Below are positions 45,019-53,146 of a stretch of 64,000 nt of DNA, piece after piece. Under the pieces are notes generated by a model. The model was not told the DNA's origin. It searched no databases and saw only the letters and a program-made list of their open reading frames with translations. The position numbers were made by a program, and so were the translations under genes. The stretch covers positions 7,430,501-7,494,500 of the forward strand of contig NZ_CP031168.1 in assembly GCF_022354825.1 (NCBI RefSeq). The letters run 5' to 3'. Origin of the DNA: Paenibacillus sp. H1-7. Lineage in GTDB: Bacteria > Bacillota > Bacilli > Paenibacillales > NBRC-103111. Numbering within the stretch: the first letter of the stretch is position 1; the number at the start of each line of letters is the position of its first letter.

Positions 45019-45187
45019 CCATGATCCTCTCCCTTCCGTTTTAAAAAATGCTCTCATTAGGTAAGGTTTGACATGGCTCCTTTGTAAACCTGCTCTCGTA
45101 AATTTTTATTTCTTTTTGTTGAAAGCGACTGAAACAGGGAAAAAGGGGACATAAGAAAGCCCAGTCTTTTTCCAAACGCTGCACAAA

Positions 45188-45227
45188 GAAAAACAGGTAC
45201 CGACCTCTCAAAAGAGGTCCGTACCTG
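45188..45227 (-). terminator. Terminator of the secreted phosphodiesterase gene
   Basis: CAGGTACGGACCTC and GAGGTCGGTACCTG form a stem of about 14 bp with a TTTT loop, followed on the minus strand by TTTTT. Confidence 0.9.
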
Positions 45228-45250
45228 CCTTGTTGCAGCGTATGCTTATG

Positions 45251-47323
45251 TTATTTTTTCTCGTCGAACAGCCCTGCAGGGATTTTGGCATCCCAATTGG
45301 ACGGGATATCCAGGCGCAATGCGTGAGCTACGACAGCCGCCGTGTCGATGTTTCTCACTTCACCTGCCAGCACGGTACCGGGCTTGATCGAATTTCCTTT
45401 CGCCGCCCAGAATATCGTCTGTTCTTCCGGAGTACTGCCGCCATGGCCTGTCCCTTTACCGCCGTGATCCGCAGTAATGACAACCAGCGTATCCTCCGTC
45501 AGCCCTTTTTCTTCCAGTGCCTTAAGGATCCGGCCGACATATTGGTCCGCTTTTTGAACTTGCTCATAAAACTTCGGGGTGTAGTACCCATACGTATGGC
45601 CTGCGCCGTCCACCTCATCCAAATGGACAAAAATACTGCGGGCGTTCAAGCCCTCCGACTGGATGTAGTCCACTGTCTTTTGCGTTGTCGTCTCGTCTTT
45701 GCCGCCGTTGACCTTATAAGCGCCTGCCGAATCCTCGATGATCCCTTTGTTAATCGGCGACCATGTAGCGAACGAGGCCTGCTGGAGCATCGGACGCTCC
45801 TGCTTTAATAGCTTCATGAACGACGGGTAGTCGTTAACCTCCGGATAAGGAACGGCATCGGCGATTTCATTGGTCAGTTTATGCTTGGACGGATCGACGC
45901 CATGGAACATGGAGCCCCAGTTTTGCCCACTGATGGTCGGAAGCATCGCTTTCGCCTCATAAGTTGCAGCGCCTTCACTGATCAGCTTCTTGATGTTCGT
46001 TGCGTTGGCTTGCGGATCCTTGACTGCATTCCCGGCGCCATCGATTCCGATGAACACGACCCGCTTATACAGGAAATCCTTTTTATAAGGCTCCAGCTTG
46101 TCCTCCATGATTTTAACATCGGCGTGATCGACTTTTTTATCATCGTTCAGATCGGCCGTTTGCGCTTTGTCCCACCGCTTGTCGCCTTCGCTGCTGTTTT
46201 GATTTTTCAGCACTTCTTTCAAATCGTCTTTCGTTAACAAGCCGTCTCCGTCCACATCGATAGAGTTCGATACATGAACCTTTACGGAAGCGGTTTTGCC
46301 GCCGTCGGTCGTTTGCACCGTGATGGTTGCGTCGCCAGGCTTGCCCGCGATAACCGTCGGTCGGCCGTTGATCGTCTCCACCTTCGCTACCGCTTCGTTG
46401 CTGGAGGTCCATTTTACGTCCTTCACCGTCGCATCAGTTGGAGAAATCGTCACATTTAGCGGCATGGGAGCCCCGGCTTTCAAGTTGAGCGCAGTACGAT
46501 CCAACGTAACGGATTGAACCGGAGTCGGCGGCAGCGGAGGCGCGCTATCGAATAAGCCGCGAACCTCCGAATCGCTAAGAGCCTTTCGGTACATTTGCAA
46601 CTCGTCCACCTGTGCGGTCAACGTAGAGCCGTATTTGCCGGTGCCGTCCTGACCGATTTTGGTCGTATAAGGGGAATCCAGCGTTCCCTTCATTGCGGAA
46701 ATATCGATGGTATTAATAAGGACGCCGTCTTTGTAAAAGCGGGCTTTCCCGTTGATCCGGTCATGCGAGACAACGATGTGATGCCACTTATTGTCGGCAA
46801 CATTCGGCATGCAGTAATCCATCCGGCTGCTCTGCGACGTTTTGTAATTCCAAATCAGCGAACCCGAGCCGTTGACAGCCAGAATCCAACCGGTGTTGCT
46901 TCCCGAGTTCCAGTCTTTGTTGGAAATAACCGACGGATCGCCGACGATTCCTTCGGATTTAATCCAGAAGGCAACCGAAAAATCGGTGCTGTCCCCAAAA
47001 CGGAACTCGCTGCGATTTCCCAAATCAACATACTGTCCCTTCGTTTTAAAGCGAATGGCTTGTCCGATACGTCCCTGCACAAACTCAGGATTTCCATAAA
47101 CCGCAGCAGATACCGCGCTTGCTGAGCTGTCGACCGCATTATTGTCGAATTTCAGGTCCAACACGGCATTGGACAGGACGGCCGGCGCGACGGCCGTACC
47201 GGACAGGCTTCCTTGTACCGATGCCTCTTGCGCTTGTACGGTAGGTAAAGAGAGTGGTGCCGATGTGACGAGCGTAGCGGCGGAGATGGACGAAATGACC
47301 AACAGCTTCAGATGGTGCTTCAT
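45251..47323 (-). CDS. Secreted alkaline-phosphatase-superfamily phosphodiesterase with LamG, Big2 and dockerin-like modules
   Basis: A 690-residue exported protein. Signal peptide about 1-32; LamG/concanavalin-like domain about 50-258; Big2 Ig-like domain about 268-352; dockerin-type paired EF-hand repeats (DVDGDGLLTKDD near 356 and DLNDDKKVDHAD near 391); and a type I phosphodiesterase/nucleotide-pyrophosphatase domain about 418-690. Metal and nucleophile positions show in GIDGAG, MLPTISG (threonine nucleophile), HLDEVDGAGH and ITADHGGKGTGH. It probably removes phosphate or phosphodiester groups from extracellular substrates. A dockerin-like module without a known cohesin partner may serve as a calcium-stabilised linker. 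AGGAGG before the ATG fixes the start; an in-frame ATG 14 codons upstream is rejected. Confidence 0.83.
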   Translation of the reverse strand: MKHHLKLLVISSISAATLVTSAPLSLPTVQAQEASVQGSLSGTAVAPAVLSNAVLDLKFDNNAVDSSASAVSAAVYGNPEFVQGRIGQAIRFKTKGQYVDLGNRSEFRFGDSTDFSVAFWIKSEGIVGDPSVISNKDWNSGSNTGWILAVNGSGSLIWNYKTSQSSRMDYCMPNVADNKWHHIVVSHDRINGKARFYKDGVLINTIDISAMKGTLDSPYTTKIGQDGTGKYGSTLTAQVDELQMYRKALSDSEVRGLFDSAPPLPPTPVQSVTLDRTALNLKAGAPMPLNVTISPTDATVKDVKWTSSNEAVAKVETINGRPTVIAGKPGDATITVQTTDGGKTASVKVHVSNSIDVDGDGLLTKDDLKEVLKNQNSSEGDKRWDKAQTADLNDDKKVDHADVKIMEDKLEPYKKDFLYKRVVFIGIDGAGNAVKDPQANATNIKKLISEGAATYEAKAMLPTISGQNWGSMFHGVDPSKHKLTNEIADAVPYPEVNDYPSFMKLLKQERPMLQQASFATWSPINKGIIEDSAGAYKVNGGKDETTTQKTVDYIQSEGLNARSIFVHLDEVDGAGHTYGYYTPKFYEQVQKADQYVGRILKALEEKGLTEDTLVVITADHGGKGTGHGGSTPEEQTIFWAAKGNSIKPGTVLAGEVRNIDTAAVVAHALRLDIPSNWDAKIPAGLFDEKK

Positions 47324-47560
47324 GATTTTCCTCCTTATTAGTTCAAATCTCCCAATAAAAAGCAATTAATTTCATTTCAATTTATACTTTTTACGTGGGA
47401 TTAATTTCATCTTACAATACACTTGTAAAATGGAATCCATCATTTGGTGAAGATTTTATTAAGGAGGATGCAAAAAAAGAGCCCGTTTAAGACCGCACCC
47501 CATATGGAGGTTCATAGGTCCTTCCCGAGCTCGCGTCGATACCTGATAATGCAATAACCT

Positions 47561-48217
47561 TTAACTAGGCTTCGTATTCACTTCCAGCATCCATATTCTC
47601 CCTCTCGTATCTACACCGTAGTCGAAGCCCAGCTTGTCGATACCGGGAAAGGAGGCGGAAAGTATCCGCATGCTCCGATAAGATAATGCTCTCAGCTTCC
47701 GTACCTTCTTCTCGGGAGCAACGGATAACGATCGGCGAATCGCATCGCGTGCTTTAAGCAGAGTTCCTCCCTGGCATATGTTCGTGACGATCAAGCCGGG
47801 TCTGGCCCATTTGGCCACGATGGCTTTCGTAATCCACCGCCCATTGCGCACGATCAGCTTCACCCGAAAATCAATGGGACGGCCGTCGATTTGGGCCAGG
47901 CTGATGCCCCGCTGCACCAGATACGCCCTGCCTCGCCGCAGCCGGTTAATTTCTTTAAGCATTCCCCGAAGGGTCCGTTTCCTCGTAACGGATTGCTTAT
48001 GATGAATCATATAGGATGTTCCTTGCTTGTATATGAGAATCACGCCGTGTCCTCCGGTCCCCAAGCTGGGCTTGATGACCACTCTGCCGTATTTGTTCAG
48101 CATGCGGGCCAGCTGCGGGCCGGTAAACTTTCTCGTTTCGGGAATATGTCTTGCTATTCCTTGGTGCTTGAGCAGCACATTCGTTTTCAGCCATTTGTCA
48201 GGAACCAATCTTGACAT
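47561..48217 (-). CDS. YheC/YheD-family ATP-grasp protein
   Basis: A 218-residue protein of the YheC/D family, which is linked to endospore coats. ATP-grasp features are VVIKPSLGTGGHGV (ATP-binding lysine and glycine loop), DFRVKLIVRNG and the C-terminal GVDTRGRIWMLEVNTKPS with the magnesium-binding glutamate and asparagine. It is about half the length of full YheC/D proteins (around 360-450) and corresponds to the ATP-grasp half. Such short forms are common in Paenibacillus. Substrate and product are unknown. The start follows AAGGGGG. Confidence 0.8.
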   Translation of the reverse strand: MSRLVPDKWLKTNVLLKHQGIARHIPETRKFTGPQLARMLNKYGRVVIKPSLGTGGHGVILIYKQGTSYMIHHKQSVTRKRTLRGMLKEINRLRRGRAYLVQRGISLAQIDGRPIDFRVKLIVRNGRWITKAIVAKWARPGLIVTNICQGGTLLKARDAIRRSLSVAPEKKVRKLRALSYRSMRILSASFPGIDKLGFDYGVDTRGRIWMLEVNTKPS

Positions 48218-48348
48218 GGTGGAGCCCCCTTAACAGCCAGGAATGAAAATACTCTTCTTCTGCTGTTATAGTATTCATCCGGCCAAGACAACTCCTGTAC
48301 CTTTGTCCTAAAAGGGCTAGTATTCAGGGAGGCCGTCTGCCCTCAAGT

Positions 48349-48378
48349 ACGGACCGGCAGTATCGTCCTGCCGTCCGT
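48349..48378 (-). terminator. Hairpin after the beta-helix gene
   Basis: ACGGACGGCAG and CTGCCGGTCCGT form a strong stem immediately after the stop codon of the beta-helix gene. There is no T run, so it may protect the 3' end rather than terminate. Confidence 0.45.
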
Positions 48379-50765
48379 TAAGACTTTGTCCACTGCAGCT
48401 CGATTTCTCGCTGCCCCCGGTACACCGTCAGCTTCCAGGCTTCCCCGGCCGTAATTCCCTCATACAGCTCCATCATCTGATCTACATGCTCGATTCGCCG
48501 GCCGTTGATAGTCCACAGGACATCGCCGACCTGTAGTCCCGCTTCAAGCTGCCAGCTGCCCCAAGAAATGGCTTCCATAACGACTCCCGACTCCTCGGGA
48601 AGTCCTGCTGCCGATACTTCGCCTAAGCCGACGATGTTCTTGGCCATCGCCTTGCCCCACCGCACCAGCTTCGCATCCCGGCCCGATCCCGACGATGCTG
48701 CGGGCGCCGCATAGGAAGGCAGCTTCGGCGTACGGGCCACAGCCTTCAGCTCCGGCTTGCGAACGCCGAACCGGTCCATGTCAAAATTGACGAAGCCGGT
48801 GCGCATCGCTGCGGAGTCCGGCGCCACCCGGTAATCCCCCGCCGCAGGGTCGATGAACCCGGCATCCCCTCTGACGGAATGCTCGTCTCTGCCGGATAGC
48901 TGCTGCAGCTGAGAAGCCGGCTGTGCACACCCAAGCCCCGGCACGTGCAGGAAGTTCCCGTCACATTCGAGCCCCCATGGCTGAGGAACGCGAATAGGCA
49001 AATAATCGGCGAATACGATGTTATGCCGGAACACATCCCGGCTCCCCTTGTACCACACATGGGGATGAAATGAATTGTTCACCATGATGTTGTTCTCGCA
49101 TATACGGTAAAAGCCTTCTCGCAGCTTGATGCCGCCGGCGAGGCACAGATTGTTGTAAATGTGGTAGTTCGACGATCCGTCGTCCAGATCGATATCCCAT
49201 CCGTTATCGCATCGCCATCGGTTATTGCGGATGATCGTCGTCTTCACCGCGTCCAGCAGAGGTAGCGAGCTGCGCTCCCTCTCCCGTTCCTCCTCCGCAG
49301 CATCCGCATTCAACTCGTTCAGGTCGTTCAGGTCGACATCGGTCAGCCCCCAATAGCGGTCTCTGCCCCATGAATTGAACGAGCCGTGATCTCCGGTTTC
49401 GAGCACGGTATCGAATATGTCGCAATGCTCGATCAGATGCCCGCCCCATGTCCCTTCAGATATGTTAATGCCGGCTCGGGGCGCATCATATATCGAGCAA
49501 TGGCGCACCGTGATGTCCATCGCCATGGACAGCTGCACGGGTGCGGACTGCTTCTCCACCGTTCCGCAGCGGGTGATGAGGCAGTCCTCGACGAGACAAT
49601 CCGCCGGATAGTCGTCCGAGAGCGGGCCCGGCTCCATGTCGAGCTGTCCGATGCTCTGGCGCTCCTCGTACTCGAACAGCGGGCTTCGCACTGCATCGGC
49701 GCGTCCGACAAATGCAATCCCGCTCGCTCCGATCTGGTCCAGATGGCAGCCCTGCACCGTCAAGCGGCGGTTGTATCCGTTGGCGAAGATCGCATTGCCT
49801 CCCAGCTGCTCCAGCCGGCAATCCGCTATAGCGCAGTCCTCGCTCCCCTGCACCGTGACGGCGCCGCCCCGGTAAATCGTCCAGTCGCTGCGCAGAAGCG
49901 GCTCCCGGTTGTCCATGAACGTCCGCGCCGCATGGCGAAACGTAATCCCGCGCAGCTCGACGTGACGTACTGGCTCCTGCCTGCTTCCTGCGAGCTCCAC
50001 CAAATGAGGCAGCCGGACCGCCTCAATGACTGCGCCTGCCAAGTCCGTCGCTTCATCGGGGAATACGTACAGCATTCCTTCCTTGCTGTTCCAATACCAT
50101 TCGCGTGGGGCATCCAGCTCCTCGAAAATATGCTCGACAAAACGGTATTTGTCGTGCATTCCTTTTTGCCGGTTATTTTGCCAGCCGCCTTCGTACAGCA
50201 AGCTCCCTTGCTCGTCCTTTCCCGTGATACGGTAATGATGGTCTCCCCATAGATGCTTGTGCATCACATGGAGATATCCTCCCCCCGGATCGTTCCATCG
50301 GCCCGCCCGCTCGGGGCTCACACAATCCGCCGCATAACCGTTAAAGATCCGCACATCCGGGTTGGCGTTAGGGTAGCGCGCCATATCCCACTTTTCTCCG
50401 TTCACAAACAGCTGATCGATAGGCAAGCCACGGGGCACACGTGCTTTGCGTAGGCTGCCCTCATGAGCCTCCCACTGCAAATCAAGGCGGATGCCTCCGT
50501 TGAGGACGACTTCCCCGCCATGCACCGCTTCATAGACGACAGGGGCTTCGGCGCTGCCTGAATCTTCCGCCGTAAATCGCAGCGGCTCCTCCAAATAGTA
50601 GACGCCTGGCTGAATGCGGACGTTCACCGCCGCACCGCCGGCTGAAGCCAGCCTGGCCGCTTGCTGCGCCCTGGCCAATGCAGCGAAGGGGTTCCTCTCG
50701 CTCCCGTCACCGTTGTCGTCTCCTCCATTCGAGACGTATATCGTTACCCCTTCCGACCGATTCAT
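48378..50765 (-). CDS. Right-handed parallel beta-helix protein with C-terminal PDZ domain
   Basis: A 795-residue cytoplasmic protein. The N-terminus (IYVSNGGDDNGDGSERNPFAAL) is the usual entry strand of secreted or cytoplasmic beta-helix glycosidases and lyases. The middle holds repeated helix turns with Asn/Asp-rich ladders (DCRLEQLGGNAIF, GCHLDQIGASGIAF, NNRWRCDNGWDIDLDDGSSNYHIYNN). The C-terminal roughly 100 residues form a PDZ domain (EAGLQVGDVLWTINGRRIEHVDQM). The core resembles GH141/GH120-type carbohydrate enzymes, but I cannot assign a family. A PDZ domain fused to such a helix is unusual and may bind a peptide terminus or promote oligomers. No signal peptide. The start ATG lies 11 bases after GGAAGGGAG. 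It is divergent from an AraC-type activator. Confidence 0.75.
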   Translation of the reverse strand: MNRSEGVTIYVSNGGDDNGDGSERNPFAALARAQQAARLASAGGAAVNVRIQPGVYYLEEPLRFTAEDSGSAEAPVVYEAVHGGEVVLNGGIRLDLQWEAHEGSLRKARVPRGLPIDQLFVNGEKWDMARYPNANPDVRIFNGYAADCVSPERAGRWNDPGGGYLHVMHKHLWGDHHYRITGKDEQGSLLYEGGWQNNRQKGMHDKYRFVEHIFEELDAPREWYWNSKEGMLYVFPDEATDLAGAVIEAVRLPHLVELAGSRQEPVRHVELRGITFRHAARTFMDNREPLLRSDWTIYRGGAVTVQGSEDCAIADCRLEQLGGNAIFANGYNRRLTVQGCHLDQIGASGIAFVGRADAVRSPLFEYEERQSIGQLDMEPGPLSDDYPADCLVEDCLITRCGTVEKQSAPVQLSMAMDITVRHCSIYDAPRAGINISEGTWGGHLIEHCDIFDTVLETGDHGSFNSWGRDRYWGLTDVDLNDLNELNADAAEEERERERSSLPLLDAVKTTIIRNNRWRCDNGWDIDLDDGSSNYHIYNNLCLAGGIKLREGFYRICENNIMVNNSFHPHVWYKGSRDVFRHNIVFADYLPIRVPQPWGLECDGNFLHVPGLGCAQPASQLQQLSGRDEHSVRGDAGFIDPAAGDYRVAPDSAAMRTGFVNFDMDRFGVRKPELKAVARTPKLPSYAAPAASSGSGRDAKLVRWGKAMAKNIVGLGEVSAAGLPEESGVVMEAISWGSWQLEAGLQVGDVLWTINGRRIEHVDQMMELYEGITAGEAWKLTVYRGQREIELQWTKS

Positions 50766-50812
50766 TCGCAATCGAGCTCCCTTCCTGATTCGCTGACGTA
50801 CATTCTGTCTAC

Positions 50813-50868
50813 ATTGTAAGTCAGCGGCCGGCAAGGAACCATGCACATTCCTCCGCCAACTATGCACA
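50813..50868 (-). promoter_or_regulatory. Promoter of the beta-helix gene with AraC-type direct-repeat operator
   Basis: On the minus strand TACAAT (-10, 50813-50818) lies 17 bases from a poor -35 (TGGTTC, 50836-50841). Two identical TGTGCAT half-sites (50841-50847 and 50862-50868) stand 21 bp apart, two helical turns, with the proximal one abutting the -35. This is the classical layout for activation by an AraC-family protein. Confidence 0.5.
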
Positions 50869-50984
50869 ATTCTACGATTGCGGTTGCAAACAAACCGCTA
50901 GGTTACATCCCGAAATGCATTTATGCTATGCTATACTGGACTCGGCGTCGTAACGCCCATTACGATCAAAAGCAGGGATATCCG

Positions 50985-51809
50985 ATGAATGACGCATGGC
51001 TTGGGAACTACTTGAAGAAGCTGCAGCTGGAGGTCCTCACCGTAGGCCACAGCAGCGTCACGCCGCAATGGAGAAATTGGAACGTGGCGCCGCCCTTCAG
51101 CTGCCTGTACTATATCGAGGAAGGGAATGGGTGGTTTAAAATCAAGGGCCGTGAGCATGCACCCGAGGCCGGATATGTCGTACTGCTGCCCGCAGGCGTC
51201 GTCCATTCCTACTCTACTTCATCCGAACGGCCGTACACGAAATATTGGTGCCATTTTCAAGCGAAGGTCGGTGAAATGCATCTGTTTCATTTGATCTCTA
51301 TGCCGATCAGCTTCCCGGTTCGTCATGCCGGGCGCTTTGCCGATACATTCAGAGAGCTGCTGCAAGCTTACCGGAGCACGGATGCACTTGCGCCCCTTCG
51401 CGCCAAAACGGCTCTAGCGGTACTGGTTACGCACTTGCTCGAGGAATGCTTGCCGGATGGGATCGAGCCTGCCTCCAATCCTTCGCTGCAAAAGCTGAAT
51501 GAAATCATAAGCTATATCGAGGATCATCTGTCCGAGGACTTGTCGGTGGAAAAGCTGGCGGCCGTCGTCAATTACAGCCCCAATTATTTCATCCATTTTT
51601 TCAAATCCATGCAAGGCGTCTCGCCTATCCAGTACATCAACAACAGCCGGATCGAAAAAGCGAAGCGGCTTCTCATGACGACGGATCGGAGTCTGGCGCA
51701 AATCGCCTCCGAGCTTGGAATGGAGCCCCATTACTTGTCGCGGATGTTCAAGCGGCACGAGCAGTTTTCCCCGCAGCATTACCGCAATATGAACCGGGAG
51801 AAGGAGTAG
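50985..51809 (+). CDS. AraC-family transcriptional regulator
   Basis: A 274-residue regulator with an N-terminal cupin-type ligand domain (WRNWNVAPPFSCLYYIEEGNGWFKIKGREH, with VVLLPAGVVHSYS) and a C-terminal pair of helix-turn-helices (SVEKLAAVVNYSPNYFIHFFKSMQGVSPIQYI and SLAQIASELGMEPHYLSRMFKRHEQFSPQHYR). AraC proteins of this kind sense a sugar-like ligand. Its divergent partner is the beta-helix/PDZ gene, whose promoter carries matching direct repeats. The ATG at 50985 is chosen (CAGGGAT upstream); an ATG at 50841 in the same frame overlaps the operator. Confidence 0.88.
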   Translation: MNDAWLGNYLKKLQLEVLTVGHSSVTPQWRNWNVAPPFSCLYYIEEGNGWFKIKGREHAPEAGYVVLLPAGVVHSYSTSSERPYTKYWCHFQAKVGEMHLFHLISMPISFPVRHAGRFADTFRELLQAYRSTDALAPLRAKTALAVLVTHLLEECLPDGIEPASNPSLQKLNEIISYIEDHLSEDLSVEKLAAVVNYSPNYFIHFFKSMQGVSPIQYINNSRIEKAKRLLMTTDRSLAQIASELGMEPHYLSRMFKRHEQFSPQHYRNMNREKE

Positions 51810-51932
51810 TCACTTTAAACTACCGTTCCGCTGTACAAGCTCCGTGGCTCCACACTCTAGCTATCACTATAGGAATGGAGTGTAAAATTATGGTATATTG
51901 TTCTTTAAACGGATGTTAAAGGGGTAATGACC

Positions 51933-52019
51933 ATGATTATTAAGGTAGTAGTGACCATTCTGTTCGCAATACTATTGAGCTGCTTCACGATAAAATACCG
52001 TTTATGGAAGCGGCTTTGA
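51933..52019 (+). CDS. Possible 28-residue single-TM peptide
   Basis: MIIKVVVTIL followed by 18 residues makes one hydrophobic helix with a basic C-terminal tail (KYRLWKRL). AAAGGGG lies 8 bases before the ATG, and the preceding frame has a stop. The pattern of a small membrane peptide with a good ribosome-binding site is suggestive, but length and composition alone do not prove it is a gene. Confidence 0.45.
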   Translation: MIIKVVVTILFAILLSCFTIKYRLWKRL

Positions 52020-52051
52020 TGAGAACACACGGTCTGGTTCACAATCCCTCA

Positions 52052-52966
52052 TCATAGCGCCAAGCGAGGCTGCTTCCCTTCACTTGGAGTCCCCTTGTCC
52101 GTCCGGGCATAATATTCCGCGACGAAGTCTCTGAACTTGCGGGCTGCAAGGGACAAATACCTTTTTTCATGCCATGCCAGCTGAAAGCTGCGCTGACAAA
52201 CCGGCGTTTCAATATGAAGCATGTGGAACGGAGTGTTCGGCCCTCCGCAGTTGCCTACCAGCGCAACGCCAAGCCCTGCGCGCACCAGGCTCGCAATGGC
52301 CGAAGGCTCGTCGACCCGGCACACAAAGTTAGGCGTAAACCCCGCCTCACGGAAAAATGAGTCGTTCAGCTGCTGGAACAGCGCCGTCTCCTTGTAGCCG
52401 ATGAACGGCTCCTTCGCCACTTCGCTTAACGCCGCGCTCTTGCGGTCCGCTAATCGGTGCCCCGGCGGAACGGCGAGATACACTTCTTCGTTCAGCACGG
52501 GCATTGCGCAAATACCGGGACGATCGATCGGAAGCGCCGTAAAGCACAAATCGACGTCCCCGTTCTCGACAAGCCGCTCCATCTCATCCATTTGCACCTG
52601 CGTTATGCGAAAGTTGACGTCCGGATGGAGTTCGAGGAACTCCCCCAACGGCTCGGACAGCCGGTCCAAGGTCGACGTCGCCAGATGAACGCTTCCATGC
52701 TCCATGCCTGCCAGCTCCGCAACTTCCTTTTGCCCCTCCTCCAGCAGCGTTAAGGCTGCCTCCACTTTGTCCAAGAACGTTTTGCCGAACGTATTCAGCC
52801 GAATATGTCTTCCTTGCCGGTCAAACAACGGCACCCCTACATGCTCCTCCAGCCTCGCAATTGTTTTGCTAAGCGCAGGCTGTGCGATATGCAGCTGCTG
52901 AGCCGCCTTCGTCATATGCTCCAGCTTGGCAACCGTCCGAAAATATTGCAATTGCAGAAGCTCCAT
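52052..52966 (-). CDS. LysR-family transcriptional regulator
   Basis: A 304-residue regulator. N-terminal helix-turn-helix MELLQLQYFRTVAKLEHMTKAAQQLHIAQPALSKTIARLEEHVGVPLFDRQGR is canonical, and the rest is a LysR substrate-binding domain of the periplasmic-binding-protein fold (SVHLATSTLDRLSEPLGEFLELHPDVNF). It is divergent from an MFS pump and an oxidoreductase that it probably controls. An ATATAC-N6-GTATAT inverted repeat lies 20 bases upstream of its start. AGGAGG precedes the ATG; an upstream start adding 7 residues is rejected. Confidence 0.9.
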   Translation of the reverse strand: MELLQLQYFRTVAKLEHMTKAAQQLHIAQPALSKTIARLEEHVGVPLFDRQGRHIRLNTFGKTFLDKVEAALTLLEEGQKEVAELAGMEHGSVHLATSTLDRLSEPLGEFLELHPDVNFRITQVQMDEMERLVENGDVDLCFTALPIDRPGICAMPVLNEEVYLAVPPGHRLADRKSAALSEVAKEPFIGYKETALFQQLNDSFFREAGFTPNFVCRVDEPSAIASLVRAGLGVALVGNCGGPNTPFHMLHIETPVCQRSFQLAWHEKRYLSLAARKFRDFVAEYYARTDKGTPSEGKQPRLAL

Positions 52967-52985
52967 AGTGCAGCCCCTCCTATTC

Positions 52986-53003
52986 ATATACTCAAGTGTA
53001 TAT
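52986..53003. promoter_or_regulatory. Candidate LysR operator
   Basis: ATATAC-N6-GTATAT is an inverted repeat of the ATAC-GTAT class favoured by LysR proteins (T-N11-A type). It lies 20 bases upstream of the LysR start and 144 bases from the divergent MFS gene. Confidence 0.4.
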
Positions 53004-53146
53004 ATTGTATGCTTTAAAATATATTTTTGTTTATAATAATTCGATTATAAAATAAAGCACATAAGGAAAACAATCGCCTTCCCGGGAAGAGGGTTTGCCG
53101 TTTCGCGCCGTTCCGACGGCTGAAAAGAAGGGAGATGTATGCTGCT

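Noticed and set aside
44591..45022. 143-codon ORF overlapping the four-TM protein gene
   Set aside because: Different frame, not hydrophobic, and the membrane-protein frame has the better-placed start site.
47470..47545. Terminator after the YheC/D gene
   Set aside because: GAGC/GCTC-type pairing with a long loop and T run is suggestive, but the stem is too weak to call.
47469..47558. 29-codon plus-strand ORF after AAGGAGG
   Set aside because: The Shine-Dalgarno directly touches the ATG, so spacing is too short, and there is no motif.
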